Positions 1 through 6,495 of a stretch of DNA of 11,142 bases are shown here, one piece after another. Both the position numbers and the translations under genes were made by a program. Numbering within the stretch: the stretch's first letter is position 1; each line of letters starts with the position of its first letter. Origin of the DNA: Holophagales bacterium (GTDB lineage Bacteria > Acidobacteriota > Holophagae > Holophagales > Holophagaceae); NCBI GenBank assembly GCA_031283145.1, contig JAITCJ010000088.1, positions 1 to 11,142 of the forward strand. Reading direction: 5' to 3'. The notes beneath the pieces were generated by a model, which was not told where the DNA came from, did no database searches, and saw only the letters and a program-made list of their open reading frames with translations.

Positions 1-386
1 GTGTTTTTTTCGACAGCCACTTGGATATCATTTGGCGGATCAAAAATAATCGGATGGCTGTATCCAAGATCCAAGCGAAGCGCCGTGCCTTCCATCGCAG
101 CCTTGTAACCTACGCCGACGATGTCAAGTTCTTTCTTCCAACCCTCTGTAACGCCTGTGACGGCATTTTGCAAGAGAGCTCGAGTCAAGCCGTGGAAAGC
201 GCGGATATGAGGTTCTTCGCTGACGCGGGTAAAGGAGACGGAATCGGCCTTAAGGTCAAGGTTAATCCCATTTGGGATTGGGCAAGTGAGTTTGCCCTTG
301 GAACCCTCGACAACGGCCTCGGCCCCGTTGACAGTGACTTTTACACCTTTCGGCAGCGTCACGGGCTTTTTTCCTATGCGAGACAT
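1..386 (-). CDS. rplF: 50S ribosomal protein L6 (3' end cut by window)
   Basis: L6 binds 23S rRNA at the base of the L7/L12 stalk, near the sarcin-ricin loop, and helps form the factor-binding site. The ATG at 384-386 opens a frame that runs off the left edge after 128 codons, about 70% of the usual 175-180 residues. The product begins MSRIGKKPVTLP, the standard L6 N-terminus. It then shows the repeated beta-domain pattern, with VEGSKGKL around residues 27-34 and the inter-domain segment VGVGYKAAMEG, followed by LDLGYSHPI near residue 110. A GAGG Shine-Dalgarno lies about 8 bases before the ATG, in the 33-base gap after rpsH. This is the usual place of rplF in the spc cluster. The missing part is the C-terminal end of the second domain. 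Confidence 0.97.
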   Translation of the reverse strand, partial: MSRIGKKPVTLPKGVKVTVNGAEAVVEGSKGKLTCPIPNGINLDLKADSVSFTRVSEEPHIRAFHGLTRALLQNAVTGVTEGWKKELDIVGVGYKAAMEGTALRLDLGYSHPIIFDPPNDIQVAVEKN

Positions 387-419
387 GTTGTTATCCTCGG
401 TTAATAAATCAAAATCGAA

Positions 420-815
420 CTACCAGATGTGGGCAATGATTTCACCGCCGACATTCTGTTTTTTGGCGTCTTTCCCGGTCAACAGGCCTTTGGGGGTAGA
501 CAGAATTGCTATCCCCAAGCCACCGTTGACTTCAGGAATTTCTTTAACACCAACATAAACGCGCAGACCAGGCGTTGAAATGCGTTTAAGTCCGTGAATC
601 ACATTCTCGCGGTCTTTTACATACTTAAGCCCAAGCACCAGGTATTTACGACCATCATGTTCAACAGGCTTGCAACTATGTATATAGCCTTCCTGTTTCA
701 GAATGCCGGATAAACGCGCTTTCATGTTTGAGGCTGGAACTACTACGGCGTCATGGCCTGCCATGATGCCATTACGAATACGTGTGAGATAATCAGCAAT
801 CGGATCTGTGTACAT
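420..815 (-). CDS. rpsH: 30S ribosomal protein S8
   Basis: S8 is a primary 16S rRNA-binding protein of the central domain (helix 21). In E. coli it also represses its own spc operon by binding the rplE mRNA region. The product has 131 residues, the normal size. It opens with the hallmark TDPIADYLTRIRNG (residues 3-16). It ends with the C-terminal RNA-binding signature: GIAILSTPKGLLT, then VGGEIIAHIW at the very end. The ATG at 813-815 is preceded by GAGG with a spacing of about 7 bases. The gap to the upstream S14 gene is 14 bases. Nothing is unusual in the frame. Whether S8 autoregulation operates here cannot be read from the sequence, but a structured spacer does precede rplE. Confidence 0.98.
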   Translation of the reverse strand: MYTDPIADYLTRIRNGIMAGHDAVVVPASNMKARLSGILKQEGYIHSCKPVEHDGRKYLVLGLKYVKDRENVIHGLKRISTPGLRVYVGVKEIPEVNGGLGIAILSTPKGLLTGKDAKKQNVGGEIIAHIW

Positions 816-829
816 TTTATACGCCTCGC

Positions 830-1015
830 TTACCAGCTAGATTTCTGAACGCCCGGCAACTCGCCGGCGAGAGCGTGTTTACGAAAGCAAAGACGGCAGA
901 GCTGGAACTTGCGTATATAACCGCGAGGCCGTCCACAAACCTGGCATCGGTTGCGATGGCGAACCGAGAACTTAGGCTTCTGGCTATCTTTGTAGATTTT
1001 TGCTTTTCGAGCCAT
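830..1015 (-). CDS. rpsZ: 30S ribosomal protein S14, zinc-binding (type Z)
   Basis: S14 sits in the head of the small subunit beside S3, S10 and S19 and is needed for late head assembly. The 61-residue length and two Cys pairs, C24-x2-C27 and C40-x2-C43, mark the short zinc-ribbon form (rpsZ, often annotated rpsN). The longer, roughly 100-residue Cys-free form lacks these pairs. The product begins [10 protein letters not shown] and ends in GVQKSSW, as expected for this family. The ATG at 1013-1015 follows an AGGAG Shine-Dalgarno spaced by about 5 bases. The gaps are 12 bases to rplE and 14 to rpsH. Dependence on zinc is inferred from the intact cysteines. No zinc-free paralogue is visible in this window, so the cell may rely on this form, but the rest of the genome is unseen. 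Confidence 0.97.
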   Translation of the reverse strand: MARKAKIYKDSQKPKFSVRHRNRCQVCGRPRGYIRKFQLCRLCFRKHALAGELPGVQKSSW

Positions 1016-1027
1016 GAATTCTCCTGA

Positions 1028-1627
1028 CTACTTACGGAAAGGCATACCGAGATGGGAGAGAAGTGAACGGGCTTCAGCATCGTTACGAGCTGTGGTAACA
1101 AAAGTTACATTCATACCCTTAATTTTCTCAACCTTGGAATAATCAATTTCTTGGAAAACCAACTGATCGCGCAGTCCCAAAGTGTAGTTCCCGCGACCGT
1201 CAAAAGACTTTGAGGGCACACCACGAAAATCACGTACGCGAGGTAATGAAAGCGTTACCAAGCGATCGAAGAACTCCCACATTCTTGGGCCGCGAAGCGT
1301 AACCATGCAGGCAATAGGCATTCCTGCCCGCAACTTGAACTGAGCCACGCTCTTTTTAGCCTTTTTGATAACCGCTTTTTGCCCGGAAATAGCAGAGAGT
1401 TCCTCAACAGCACCGTCCAAAATTTTAATATTTTGTATAGCATCGCCAACACCCATGTTGATGACGATTTTTTCAAGTCTTGGTACCTGCATAGCGCTGG
1501 TATAACCAAACTCTTTTTTAAGTTTTGGAACCGCTTCTTCTATGTAGCGGATTTTAATTCGCGGCGGTTTTTCACGCGCCTCCGTAATTGGCGCACTAGA
1601 CTTAGCGCCAGATTTGGCAGTTGCCAT
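1028..1627 (-). CDS. rplE: 50S ribosomal protein L5 with N-terminal extension
   Basis: L5 binds 5S rRNA, links it to the central protuberance of the large subunit and contacts S13 in bridge B1b. The product has 199 residues against a usual 178-185. The excess is an N-terminal segment of about 25 residues rich in Lys, Ala, Ser and Pro ([13 protein letters not shown]...) before the normal start of the fold at [10 protein letters not shown]. Conserved stretches follow: [18 protein letters not shown] (about residues 46-63), [26 protein letters not shown], and the C-terminal [11 protein letters not shown]. The ATG at 1625-1627 is preceded by a strong GGAGG four bases upstream, so the extension is probably translated. 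A long 198-base spacer separates it from rplX, unlike the tight junctions elsewhere in this cluster. Confidence 0.97.
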   Translation of the reverse strand: MATAKSGAKSSAPITEAREKPPRIKIRYIEEAVPKLKKEFGYTSAMQVPRLEKIVINMGVGDAIQNIKILDGAVEELSAISGQKAVIKKAKKSVAQFKLRAGMPIACMVTLRGPRMWEFFDRLVTLSLPRVRDFRGVPSKSFDGRGNYTLGLRDQLVFQEIDYSKVEKIKGMNVTFVTTARNDAEARSLLSHLGMPFRK

Positions 1628-1675
1628 TTGACCTCCATTTCCTGAGAACGATTACTCCCCAGGGTTCGGGAGAGC

Positions 1676-1715
1676 GAGAAGGCTTGGAACACGGCTAACC
1701 GGTCCGTTTCTTCTC
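1676..1715 (-). promoter_or_regulatory. Possible stem-loop in the rplX-rplE spacer
   Basis: In the transcript the arms GAGAA and TTCTC (+ strand 1676-1680 and 1711-1715) enclose a second pairing, GAAACGG with CCGTGTTC. That inner stem has one bulged G and a 9-base loop. This would form a two-part stem-loop about 50 bases before the rplE start. It is read by eye, without folding energy. Its position just ahead of rplE is where S8 regulation acts in E. coli, but no similarity to the E. coli S8 target was established. The role is unknown. Confidence 0.3.
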
Positions 1716-1800
1716 AAACTCAGTTGTCAACGATTTTTGTCAGCAGTTACCCACAGACAGAAAGATCAGTTTCTCACAATTTTTTGTTACAGCAAGTAAT

Positions 1801-1821
1801 TTTTAGCATCTAAACCTAAAA
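1801..1821 (-). repeat. AU-rich inverted repeat just after rplX stop
   Basis: TTTTAG and CTAAAA form a 6-bp stem with a 9-base loop, about 4 bases after the rplX stop codon. No U-run follows it in the direction of transcription, so it is not a standard intrinsic terminator. It may be a weak mRNA 3'-end or stability structure, or chance in an AT-rich stretch. Confidence 0.25.
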
Positions 1822-1825
1822 TTTT

Positions 1826-2101
1826 TCAGACTGTGCGTTTGCGAGTTGGTTTCTGGGTTGCCGGATCAATTAACATAACGTTGGAAATATGAATCCCAGC
1901 TTCTTTTGTAACGATTCCACCTTCTTCGCCGGTTTGTGGGTTTGGTCGAACAGCTTTTCGTTTGATATTCACTCCGGAAACAGTTACTCGGTCAGTAGAT
2001 GGGCTGACGTGGGTGATTTGCCCGCGAGCGCCCTTATCACTACCGGTAATGACGATCACTTCATCGCCCTTTTTCAGCTTGAGTTTTTTGACCCTTTCCA
2101 T
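1826..2101 (-). CDS. rplX: 50S ribosomal protein L24
   Basis: L24 is an assembly initiator that binds the 5' domain of 23S rRNA and sits near the exit of the peptide tunnel. The product is 91 residues, a little shorter than the usual 100-105. It carries the KOW motif in KKGDEVIVITGSDKGARGQI (about residues 10-29), then VSGVNIKRKAVRPN and the GGIVTKEAGIHISNVMLIDP segment. The start chosen is the ATG at 2099-2101, which overlaps the rplN stop by one base (TGATG). It has GAGGT 6 bases upstream. An in-frame GTG one codon earlier is too close to that Shine-Dalgarno. The overlap implies translational coupling to L14. After the stop comes the 198-base spacer. Confidence 0.96.
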   Translation of the reverse strand: MERVKKLKLKKGDEVIVITGSDKGARGQITHVSPSTDRVTVSGVNIKRKAVRPNPQTGEEGGIVTKEAGIHISNVMLIDPATQKPTRKRTV

Positions 2102-2469
2102 CACAGTACCTCTGGAGCAAGTGAGACGATCTTCATATACTTGCGCTCACGCAATTCACGCGCAACCGGGCCGAACACGCGGGTGCCAACCGGCTCGCCA
2201 TCTTTTTTGATAATGACGGCAGCATTTTCGTCAAAGCGGATATAAGAACCATCTTTACGGCGAAAAGCCTTACGCTGCCTGACTATAACTGCTTGCACCA
2301 CAGCTTTTTTCTTTACTGCGCCTCCTGGGATTGCTTCTTTGACGGAAGCGGTAATAACATCGCCCAGTTGCGCAATTTTGCCAACACCGCCGCCCAATGG
2401 CAAAATACAGCAAATCTTTTTCGCGCCGCTATTATCGGCGACTGTGAGCATGGATCCCATCTGAATCAT
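2101..2469 (-). CDS. rplN: 50S ribosomal protein L14
   Basis: L14 lies on the subunit interface of the large subunit, contacts 16S rRNA (bridge B8) and is the docking site for the silencing factor RsfS. The product is 122 residues, the exact family length. It starts [17 protein letters not shown] and includes [37 protein letters not shown] and [13 protein letters not shown], all standard L14 signatures. The ATG at 2467-2469 follows GGGAG with 8 bases of spacing, and the gap after rpsQ is 12 bases. Two adjacent cysteines occur near residue 20 (ICCIL), with no known meaning. It is the first gene of the spc part, but no separate promoter is evident in the short gap, so it is probably transcribed from upstream. 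Confidence 0.98.
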   Translation of the reverse strand: MIQMGSMLTVADNSGAKKICCILPLGGGVGKIAQLGDVITASVKEAIPGGAVKKKAVVQAVIVRQRKAFRRKDGSYIRFDENAAVIIKKDGEPVGTRVFGPVARELRERKYMKIVSLAPEVL

Positions 2470-2481
2470 GTGTCACACTCC

Positions 2482-2739
2482 CTATTCACCAGACTTCTGA
2501 ACGATGTCCATAACCATCCATCGCTTTCGCTTGGAAAGTGGTCGTGATTCCACAATCCTCACTACATCGCCAATCTGGCAGACATTGTTTTCATCGTGGG
2601 CCATATATTTCTTTGTAGCCTTAACAGTCCGGCTGTACAAGGGGTGCTGGAATTTGCGTTCCACGCGTACAACTACAGTCTTATCAGGCTTATTGGAAAC
2701 TACAACGCCGCTGCGAATCATTTTGTGTTCTTGGTTCAT
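2482..2739 (-). CDS. rpsQ: 30S ribosomal protein S17
   Basis: S17 is a primary binder of the 5' domain of 16S rRNA with an OB-fold. The product has 85 residues (family 80-90) with the pattern [18 protein letters not shown], then [38 protein letters not shown], which are the family signatures in order. The start chosen is the ATG at 2737-2739, which has GAGGA about 7 bases upstream and fits the family N-terminus. The reading frame stays open for about 34 more codons upstream, but that part lies inside rpmC in another frame and is not conserved S17 sequence. Ten bases separate it from the rpmC stop, and the rpmC stop codon directly adjoins the Shine-Dalgarno. Confidence 0.97.
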   Translation of the reverse strand: MNQEHKMIRSGVVVSNKPDKTVVVRVERKFQHPLYSRTVKATKKYMAHDENNVCQIGDVVRIVESRPLSKRKRWMVMDIVQKSGE

Positions 2740-2749
2740 CGTCACATCC

Positions 2750-2953
2750 TCACTGGGCGATCTTGTTTTTAAGAGCCATTTTGACTCTGGCAAGTTCTCG
2801 CCTTGTTTTTCTGATCTCGGCAGTATTTTCCAGTTGGCCAAACGCGTGTTGAACGCGGAGTGTAAACCGTTTGGCGGCTAACTCTACCTCCAGTTGAGCC
2901 AGTTCTCCAGCGCTCTTGCCGATAATTTCATTAAAAATTTTATTCTTACCCAT
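2750..2953 (-). CDS. rpmC: 50S ribosomal protein L29
   Basis: L29 is a small helical-hairpin protein near the tunnel exit, next to L23, where it helps form the docking area for SRP and trigger factor. The product is 67 residues, predicted to be two long charged helices. The conserved portion runs from [20 protein letters not shown] (about residues 14-33) to [19 protein letters not shown] (about 43-61). The start chosen is the ATG at 2951-2953, preceded by GGAGGA with 8 bases of spacing. An upstream extension of the open frame would run into rplP and is not family-like. The rplP stop lies 4 bases upstream, and the Shine-Dalgarno is made of the last codons of rplP. Confidence 0.95.
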   Translation of the reverse strand: MGKNKIFNEIIGKSAGELAQLEVELAAKRFTLRVQHAFGQLENTAEIRKTRRELARVKMALKNKIAQ

Positions 2954-2957
2954 TTTT

Positions 2958-3377
2958 TTATTCCTCCGGTGGTGTGCGCGACACAAATTCGGAGGCCACG
3001 CAGAGTTTCATTTGAGCCAGACGAAGCGCTTCGCGCGCGATGGATTCTTCAACTCCTTCCATCTCAAAAAGCATTTTGCCCGGGCGAATTACCGCTACCC
3101 AGCCATCAGGCGCGCCTTTACCTGAACCCATACGAGTCTCCGCAGGCTTACTTGTTGTCGGTTTATCGGGGAAAACGCGAATCCAAATTCGACCGCCACG
3201 TTTAATGTGGCGCGTCATGGCAATACGAGCCGCTTCAATCTGACGATTGGTCAGCCATCCATGCTCCAGCGCCTTTAACCCAAAATCACCAAAAGACAAT
3301 TCATTGCCGCGCGTAGCGACGCCACGCACACGGCCTTTTTGCATTTTGCGATGTCTCACTTTATTTGGTTGCAACAT
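2958..3377 (-). CDS. rplP: 50S ribosomal protein L16
   Basis: L16 contacts the A-site tRNA elbow and is a late, essential assembly protein of the peptidyl-transferase region. The product is 139 residues, normal for the family (about 136-144). It starts [16 protein letters not shown] and includes [19 protein letters not shown], the RRxx-type helix around [13 protein letters not shown], and the loop [17 protein letters not shown]. The arginine of that loop corresponds to the E. coli residue hydroxylated by YcfD/RoxA; whether it is modified here is unknown. The ATG at 3375-3377 is preceded by GAGGT that overlaps the rpsC stop, with a gap of 9 bases. The C-terminus ends PPEE, with the last Glu codons doubling as the Shine-Dalgarno of rpmC. 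Confidence 0.98.
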   Translation of the reverse strand: MLQPNKVRHRKMQKGRVRGVATRGNELSFGDFGLKALEHGWLTNRQIEAARIAMTRHIKRGGRIWIRVFPDKPTTSKPAETRMGSGKGAPDGWVAVIRPGKMLFEMEGVEESIAREALRLAQMKLCVASEFVSRTPPEE

Positions 3378-3386
3378 GGTGTTACC

Positions 3387-4034
3387 TCAGCGCTTTACAG
3401 TTTCAGGGACCACATCGCCGACATTTACCCAAACCTTAACGCCAATAATGCCGTATGTGGTTTGAGCTTCAGCGAAACCATAGTCAATGTTGGCGCGGAT
3501 GGTTTGAAGAGGCATCTGACCAGAGAGATAGTCTTCAGTTCTGGCAATTTCAGCGCCATTCAAACGACCTGAAATCTTAATTTTGAATCCCTTGGCTCCA
3601 AAACGCATCGCGGCTTCTTCGGCCTTGCGCATGGCGCGGCGGAAAGCGATGCGTCTTTCAAGCTGTTGGGCAACGCTTTCGGCAACTAATTGAGCGTCAA
3701 TTTCAGGTTTTTTAATTTCCTGAATATCAACCGCCACGGGCCGATTGAGTTTTTTTTGCAAATCTTCACGCAATTTATCAATTTCAGCGCCCTTGCGTCC
3801 AATGACAATACCAGGGCGGGCAGTAAAGATTCTTACCGTTACCTTGTCAGCAGCCCGCTCAATATCAATCTTAGAGATCATAGCGTTAAGGCCGTGTAAT
3901 TGAGTTTTGAGTGTCTTGCGAAGCTTCAGGTCTTCGTGCAACAGAGCGGCGTATTCACGCTTGCTGTACCACTTGCTGTGCCAAGCCTTAGTGTGGACAA
4001 CACGGAAGCCGTAGGGATGAACTTTTTGACCCAT
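3387..4034 (-). CDS. rpsC: 30S ribosomal protein S3
   Basis: S3 lies at the mRNA entry tunnel of the small subunit with S4 and S5 and takes part in mRNA unwinding. The product has 215 residues (family 205-235). It starts MGQKVHPYGFRVV. It has an N-terminal KH domain with the GxxG loop as GRKG at residues 79-82, then the C-terminal domain signature RFGAKGFKIKISGRLNGAEI (about 144-163). It ends YGIIGVKVWVNVGDVV plus a short tail. The start chosen is the ATG at 4032-4034, with GGAGGA 8 bases upstream. The open frame extends seven codons further to a TTG, which would overlap rplV and has no Shine-Dalgarno. Four bases separate it from the rplV stop. It lacks the long C-terminal tail seen in some groups. 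Confidence 0.98.
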   Translation of the reverse strand: MGQKVHPYGFRVVHTKAWHSKWYSKREYAALLHEDLKLRKTLKTQLHGLNAMISKIDIERAADKVTVRIFTARPGIVIGRKGAEIDKLREDLQKKLNRPVAVDIQEIKKPEIDAQLVAESVAQQLERRIAFRRAMRKAEEAAMRFGAKGFKIKISGRLNGAEIARTEDYLSGQMPLQTIRANIDYGFAEAQTTYGIIGVKVWVNVGDVVPETVKR

Positions 4035-4038
4035 ATAA

Positions 4039-4386
4039 CTATTCCTCCATTCCAAGCGTCATAGTTATATGGCAAGTGCGTTTTTGCACCCTATAGGCAC
4101 GGCCCTGTGGTGCGGGGCGTACACGCTTCATACGAAATCCTTCATCAACATAAGCGGTAGAAACAAATAATTCGTCAGGATTAATTTCCGGGTCCTGATC
4201 AATGGCGTTTGCCACAACAGAATCTAGTAACTTTTTGATGTGGGCAGCGGCATATTTCTTAGTGGAATTCAGAATCCACTGAGCTTCCCCGACACGCTTC
4301 CCACGAATCAGATCTACTACTAAACGGGCTTTTTGGGCAGACCCGCGCAAATGGCGGATGGTTGCACTGGAAACGATAGCAGACAT
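4039..4386 (-). CDS. rplV: 50S ribosomal protein L22
   Basis: L22 touches all six domains of 23S rRNA, and its long beta-hairpin lines the peptide exit tunnel at the constriction with L4, where macrolides bind. The product is 115 residues from the chosen start. It has SAQKARLVVDLIRGKRV (about residues 14-30) and VANAIDQDPEINPDELFVSTAYVDEGF, followed by the hairpin RVRPAPQGRAYRVQKRTCHI near the C-terminus. No insertion or deletion in the hairpin tip is evident by eye. The start chosen is the ATG at 4384-4386, with GGGG 8 bases upstream. A GTG two codons earlier overlaps the rpsS stop (GTGA) but is too close to that Shine-Dalgarno. The C-terminus MEE overlaps the rpsC Shine-Dalgarno. Confidence 0.96.
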   Translation of the reverse strand: MSAIVSSATIRHLRGSAQKARLVVDLIRGKRVGEAQWILNSTKKYAAAHIKKLLDSVVANAIDQDPEINPDELFVSTAYVDEGFRMKRVRPAPQGRAYRVQKRTCHITMTLGMEE

Positions 4387-4388
4387 AA

Positions 4389-4676
4389 TCACTTCCCCTT
4401 TGCCTTACTATCGGTCTTATTTCCCGCATGGCCGCGGAAAGAACGCGTTAAAGAGAATTCTCCCAACTTGTGTCCGACCATGTTATCAGTAATATAGACA
4501 GGTATGAATTTATTGCCATTGTGAACAGCAATCGTGAGGCCAATCATCTGCGGAAGGATAGTAGAGCGGCGAGACCAGGTTTTGATAACCCGCTTATCCA
4601 TAGAAGCCGTGGCAGCTTCTATTTTCTTCAGGAGATGGGCGTCAATGAACGGGCCTTTTTTCAGCGAACGTGCCAT
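4389..4676 (-). CDS. rpsS: 30S ribosomal protein S19
   Basis: S19 is a head protein that pairs with S13 at the A-site finger bridge. The product is 95 residues, typical of the family (about 90-95). It begins [19 protein letters not shown] and contains [23 protein letters not shown], then the family signature [22 protein letters not shown], with a basic C-terminal tail (KTDSKAKGK). The ATG at 4674-4676 follows a GGAGAGG stretch and AATAT. The rplB stop lies 11 bases upstream and sits in the same TTAGGAG segment. The rplV start follows its own stop within two bases, so the two genes are probably coupled. Confidence 0.98.
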   Translation of the reverse strand: MARSLKKGPFIDAHLLKKIEAATASMDKRVIKTWSRRSTILPQMIGLTIAVHNGNKFIPVYITDNMVGHKLGEFSLTRSFRGHAGNKTDSKAKGK

Positions 4677-4687
4677 ATATTCCTCTC

Positions 4688-5509
4688 CTAATTAATCCGC
4701 TTAATGATGAACTTACTGGTACGCTTATTCTTACGGGTCTTAAACCCGCGAGTGGGCTGTCCCCACGGCGTAACAGGGTGGCGTCCGCCGGATGTGCGGC
4801 CTTCGCCACCGCCATGTGGATGGTCAATCGGGTTCATGGCAACACCACGGACAGTGGGGCGAATGCCAAGCCAAATTTTGCGACCAGCTTTTCCAAGGGA
4901 TACATTTTCATGCTGGAGATTACCGACCTGACCAATAGTGGCATTGCAATCCAAATGAATTTTACGTATTTCGCCAGAAGGCATACGGAGTTGAGCGTAA
5001 TCGCCATCTTTCGCGATTAGCTGAGCGAAAGTGCCTGCGGCGCGGGCAATTTGACCGCCTTTGCCAGGCTTCAATTCAATATTGTGAAGCATGGTGCCAA
5101 GGGGAATATTCCTCAGCGGCAAAGAGTTTCCTACAAGAATATCAGCGTTCTTGCCCGCAACTACAGTGCGTCCGACCTCAAGGCCATCGGGAGCCAAAAT
5201 ATACCGCTTCTCGCCGTCAGCATAAACCAAAAGGGCGATACGAGCAGAACGGTTAGGGTCGTATTCAATGGTGGCCACTTTGGCAGGTATATCGGTCTTA
5301 TCCCGCTTGAAATCTATAACGCGATATTTCCGCTTATGACCGCCGCCAATATGACGGCATGTAATGCGGCCGGTGTTAGAGCGACCACCTGTACGGTTCA
5401 GCTTTTTGAGCAGCGAACGCTCAGGTTCCGAGGAAGTAATTTCCTCAAAACCCTGCTTCGACATGCCCCTCTGACCTGGGGTCGTTGGGTTGAGCAACTT
5501 TATGCTCAT
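4688..5509 (-). CDS. rplB: 50S ribosomal protein L2
   Basis: L2 is one of the most conserved ribosomal proteins. It forms bridge B7b, supports subunit joining and lies close to the peptidyl-transferase centre. The product is 273 residues, the usual length. It has the early RNA-binding domain with GRNN-like segment [20 protein letters not shown] (about residues 41-60), and [14 protein letters not shown] around 81-94. The C-terminal signature is [13 protein letters not shown] (about 226-238). H230 corresponds to E. coli His229, the residue linked to peptidyl-transferase activity. The basic C-terminal tail is [16 protein letters not shown]. The ATG at 5507-5509 is preceded by AGAGGA about 5 bases upstream. 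A 74-base spacer, the longest within the S10 part, separates it from rplW. Confidence 0.99.
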   Translation of the reverse strand: MSIKLLNPTTPGQRGMSKQGFEEITSSEPERSLLKKLNRTGGRSNTGRITCRHIGGGHKRKYRVIDFKRDKTDIPAKVATIEYDPNRSARIALLVYADGEKRYILAPDGLEVGRTVVAGKNADILVGNSLPLRNIPLGTMLHNIELKPGKGGQIARAAGTFAQLIAKDGDYAQLRMPSGEIRKIHLDCNATIGQVGNLQHENVSLGKAGRKIWLGIRPTVRGVAMNPIDHPHGGGEGRTSGGRHPVTPWGQPTRGFKTRKNKRTSKFIIKRIN

Positions 5510-5518
5510 GGTTTTCCT

Positions 5519-5549
5519 CTTGCCTTAAAGGGTGGGCGATAGCGGCAAG
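5519..5549 (-). promoter_or_regulatory. Inverted repeat next to the rplB Shine-Dalgarno
   Basis: In the transcript CTTGCC and GGCAAG (+ strand 5544-5549 and 5519-5524) can form a 6-bp stem with a 19-base loop. The 3' arm abuts the rplB Shine-Dalgarno GAGG. A 10-bp palindrome CAAGGCCTTG at 5546-5555 offers a competing fold. The geometry could influence ribosome access to rplB. It may also be chance, since no folding or conservation test was possible. Confidence 0.25.
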
Positions 5550-5583
5550 GCCTTGTCCGTCCACGGGTTCAAAAGTAATCAGC

Positions 5584-5862
5584 TCATTCGTGTACCGGGG
5601 CGGAACCCTCGGCAAGTTCGATATAAGCTTTCTTAGAGGCACTGGTAGTGCCAATCCAGCGTCCTAATCGCTTGGTTTTCGCGGGGACGCGGACAGTGCG
5701 AACAGAGACAACCTTAGCTTGGAGCAAAAGTTCGGCAGCCTCTTTGATTTGGTGTTTAGAGGCCCAAGTAGCTACTTCAAACACCTGAATATTGCTTTCA
5801 CGCAAAACCTGACCCTTTTCAGTCAAAAGCGGTTTGCGAATCACTTCAAAAATCTTAGTCAT
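5584..5862 (-). CDS. rplW: 50S ribosomal protein L23
   Basis: L23 sits at the tunnel exit and is the main docking point for trigger factor and SRP. The product is 92 residues, near the low end of the usual 93-100. It begins MTKIFEVIRKPLLTEKG, the conserved VIxxPxxTEK pattern. It continues with FEVATWASKHQIKEAAELL, in which the usual K-IK helix is preserved, and KTKRLGRWIGTTSASKKAYIEL. The ATG overlaps the rplD stop by 4 bases (ATGA), and only a weak GGTG precedes it. Translation is therefore probably coupled to rplD. The 74-base spacer to rplB follows its TGA stop. Confidence 0.96.
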   Translation of the reverse strand: MTKIFEVIRKPLLTEKGQVLRESNIQVFEVATWASKHQIKEAAELLLQAKVVSVRTVRVPAKTKRLGRWIGTTSASKKAYIELAEGSAPVHE

Positions 5863-6494
5863 GGCTTCACCACTTCTTGCAGGGACAGAATGGCGTCCTT
5901 AGAAAAAACAACCTGGTCGTATTTCAGTAAGTCATAGACATTAACGCCAGTGCTTTCGACAGCGCCGAGTTTCGGATTATTGCCGGAAGCGCGCATGGCG
6001 TTTTCAGAAACCTCAACGCCCACCAACAGCGCAGAGCCGTTTACGCCTAACTTATCTAAAGTGGCAGCCATGGCCTTCGTTTTGTGTGTAGTTACGTCCC
6101 AGTTCTCAATAACCACAAGTTGTCCAGCGGCAAACTTAGCGGACAAAGCGTGTCTGACGGCGGCGCGTCTAGCCTGCTTCGGAAATGCGTAGTCATAGCT
6201 GCGCGGATTTGGACCATGCGCAATGCCGCCGCCCCTCCAAAGCGTACTGCGAATTGAACCTACGCGAGCACGGCCAGTTCCCTTTTGCCGCCACAGTTTA
6301 CGGCCAGAACCGCTGACTTCAGATTTATCTTTAGTCTTTGCGGTACCTTGGCGCCGCTTTGCCAGATGGTGGCGAACAGCTTCCCAAATCAGATGTTGAT
6401 TGACCTCTTCCAGCTTAAAAATTTCAGACAAGAGTTCAACAGTGTCAATCTGGGCATTTTCAAAATTGACCACAGGGTGTTTAAAGGCCGCCAT
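5859..6494 (-). CDS. rplD: 50S ribosomal protein L4
   Basis: L4 binds domain I of 23S rRNA, and its long loop reaches the tunnel constriction opposite L22. In gamma-proteobacteria it also represses the S10 operon. The product has 211 residues (family 200-215). The N-terminal part is divergent, then the conserved segment HHLAKRRQGTAKTKDKSEVSGSGRK, WRQKGTGRARVGSIRSTLWRGGG (about residues 69-91), and HGPNPRSYDYAFPKQARR follows. The C-terminal half has VNGSALLVGVE and VNVYDLLKYDQVV. The ATG at 6492-6494 lies one base after the rplC stop and uses AGGAGG inside the rplC 3' end, spacing 6. The RSTLWRGGG-type loop resembles acidobacterial and related L4 proteins, from memory only. Whether it autoregulates is unknown. 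Confidence 0.98.
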   Translation of the reverse strand: MAAFKHPVVNFENAQIDTVELLSEIFKLEEVNQHLIWEAVRHHLAKRRQGTAKTKDKSEVSGSGRKLWRQKGTGRARVGSIRSTLWRGGGIAHGPNPRSYDYAFPKQARRAAVRHALSAKFAAGQLVVIENWDVTTHKTKAMAATLDKLGVNGSALLVGVEVSENAMRASGNNPKLGAVESTGVNVYDLLKYDQVVFSKDAILSLQEVVKP

Positions 6495-6495
6495 C

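Noticed and set aside
1775..1815. An 11-codon mini-frame in the rplX-rplE spacer
   Set aside because: It is short, its upstream AGG is weak, and its codons show no pattern. It could occur by chance.
1628..1825. A sigma70 promoter using TTGACA in the rplX-rplE spacer
   Set aside because: A TTGACA is present in the transcript direction, but no acceptable -10 lies 15-19 bases downstream.
4035..4055. An upstream TTG start for rpsC adding seven residues
   Set aside because: It would overlap rplV without a Shine-Dalgarno, while the ATG at 4032-4034 has one and gives the conserved MGQKVHP start.
5051..5542. A 163-codon plus-strand open frame across rplB
   Set aside because: It lies antisense to the conserved L2 gene and its product has no recognisable domain. 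It is a by-product of the codon use of rplB.
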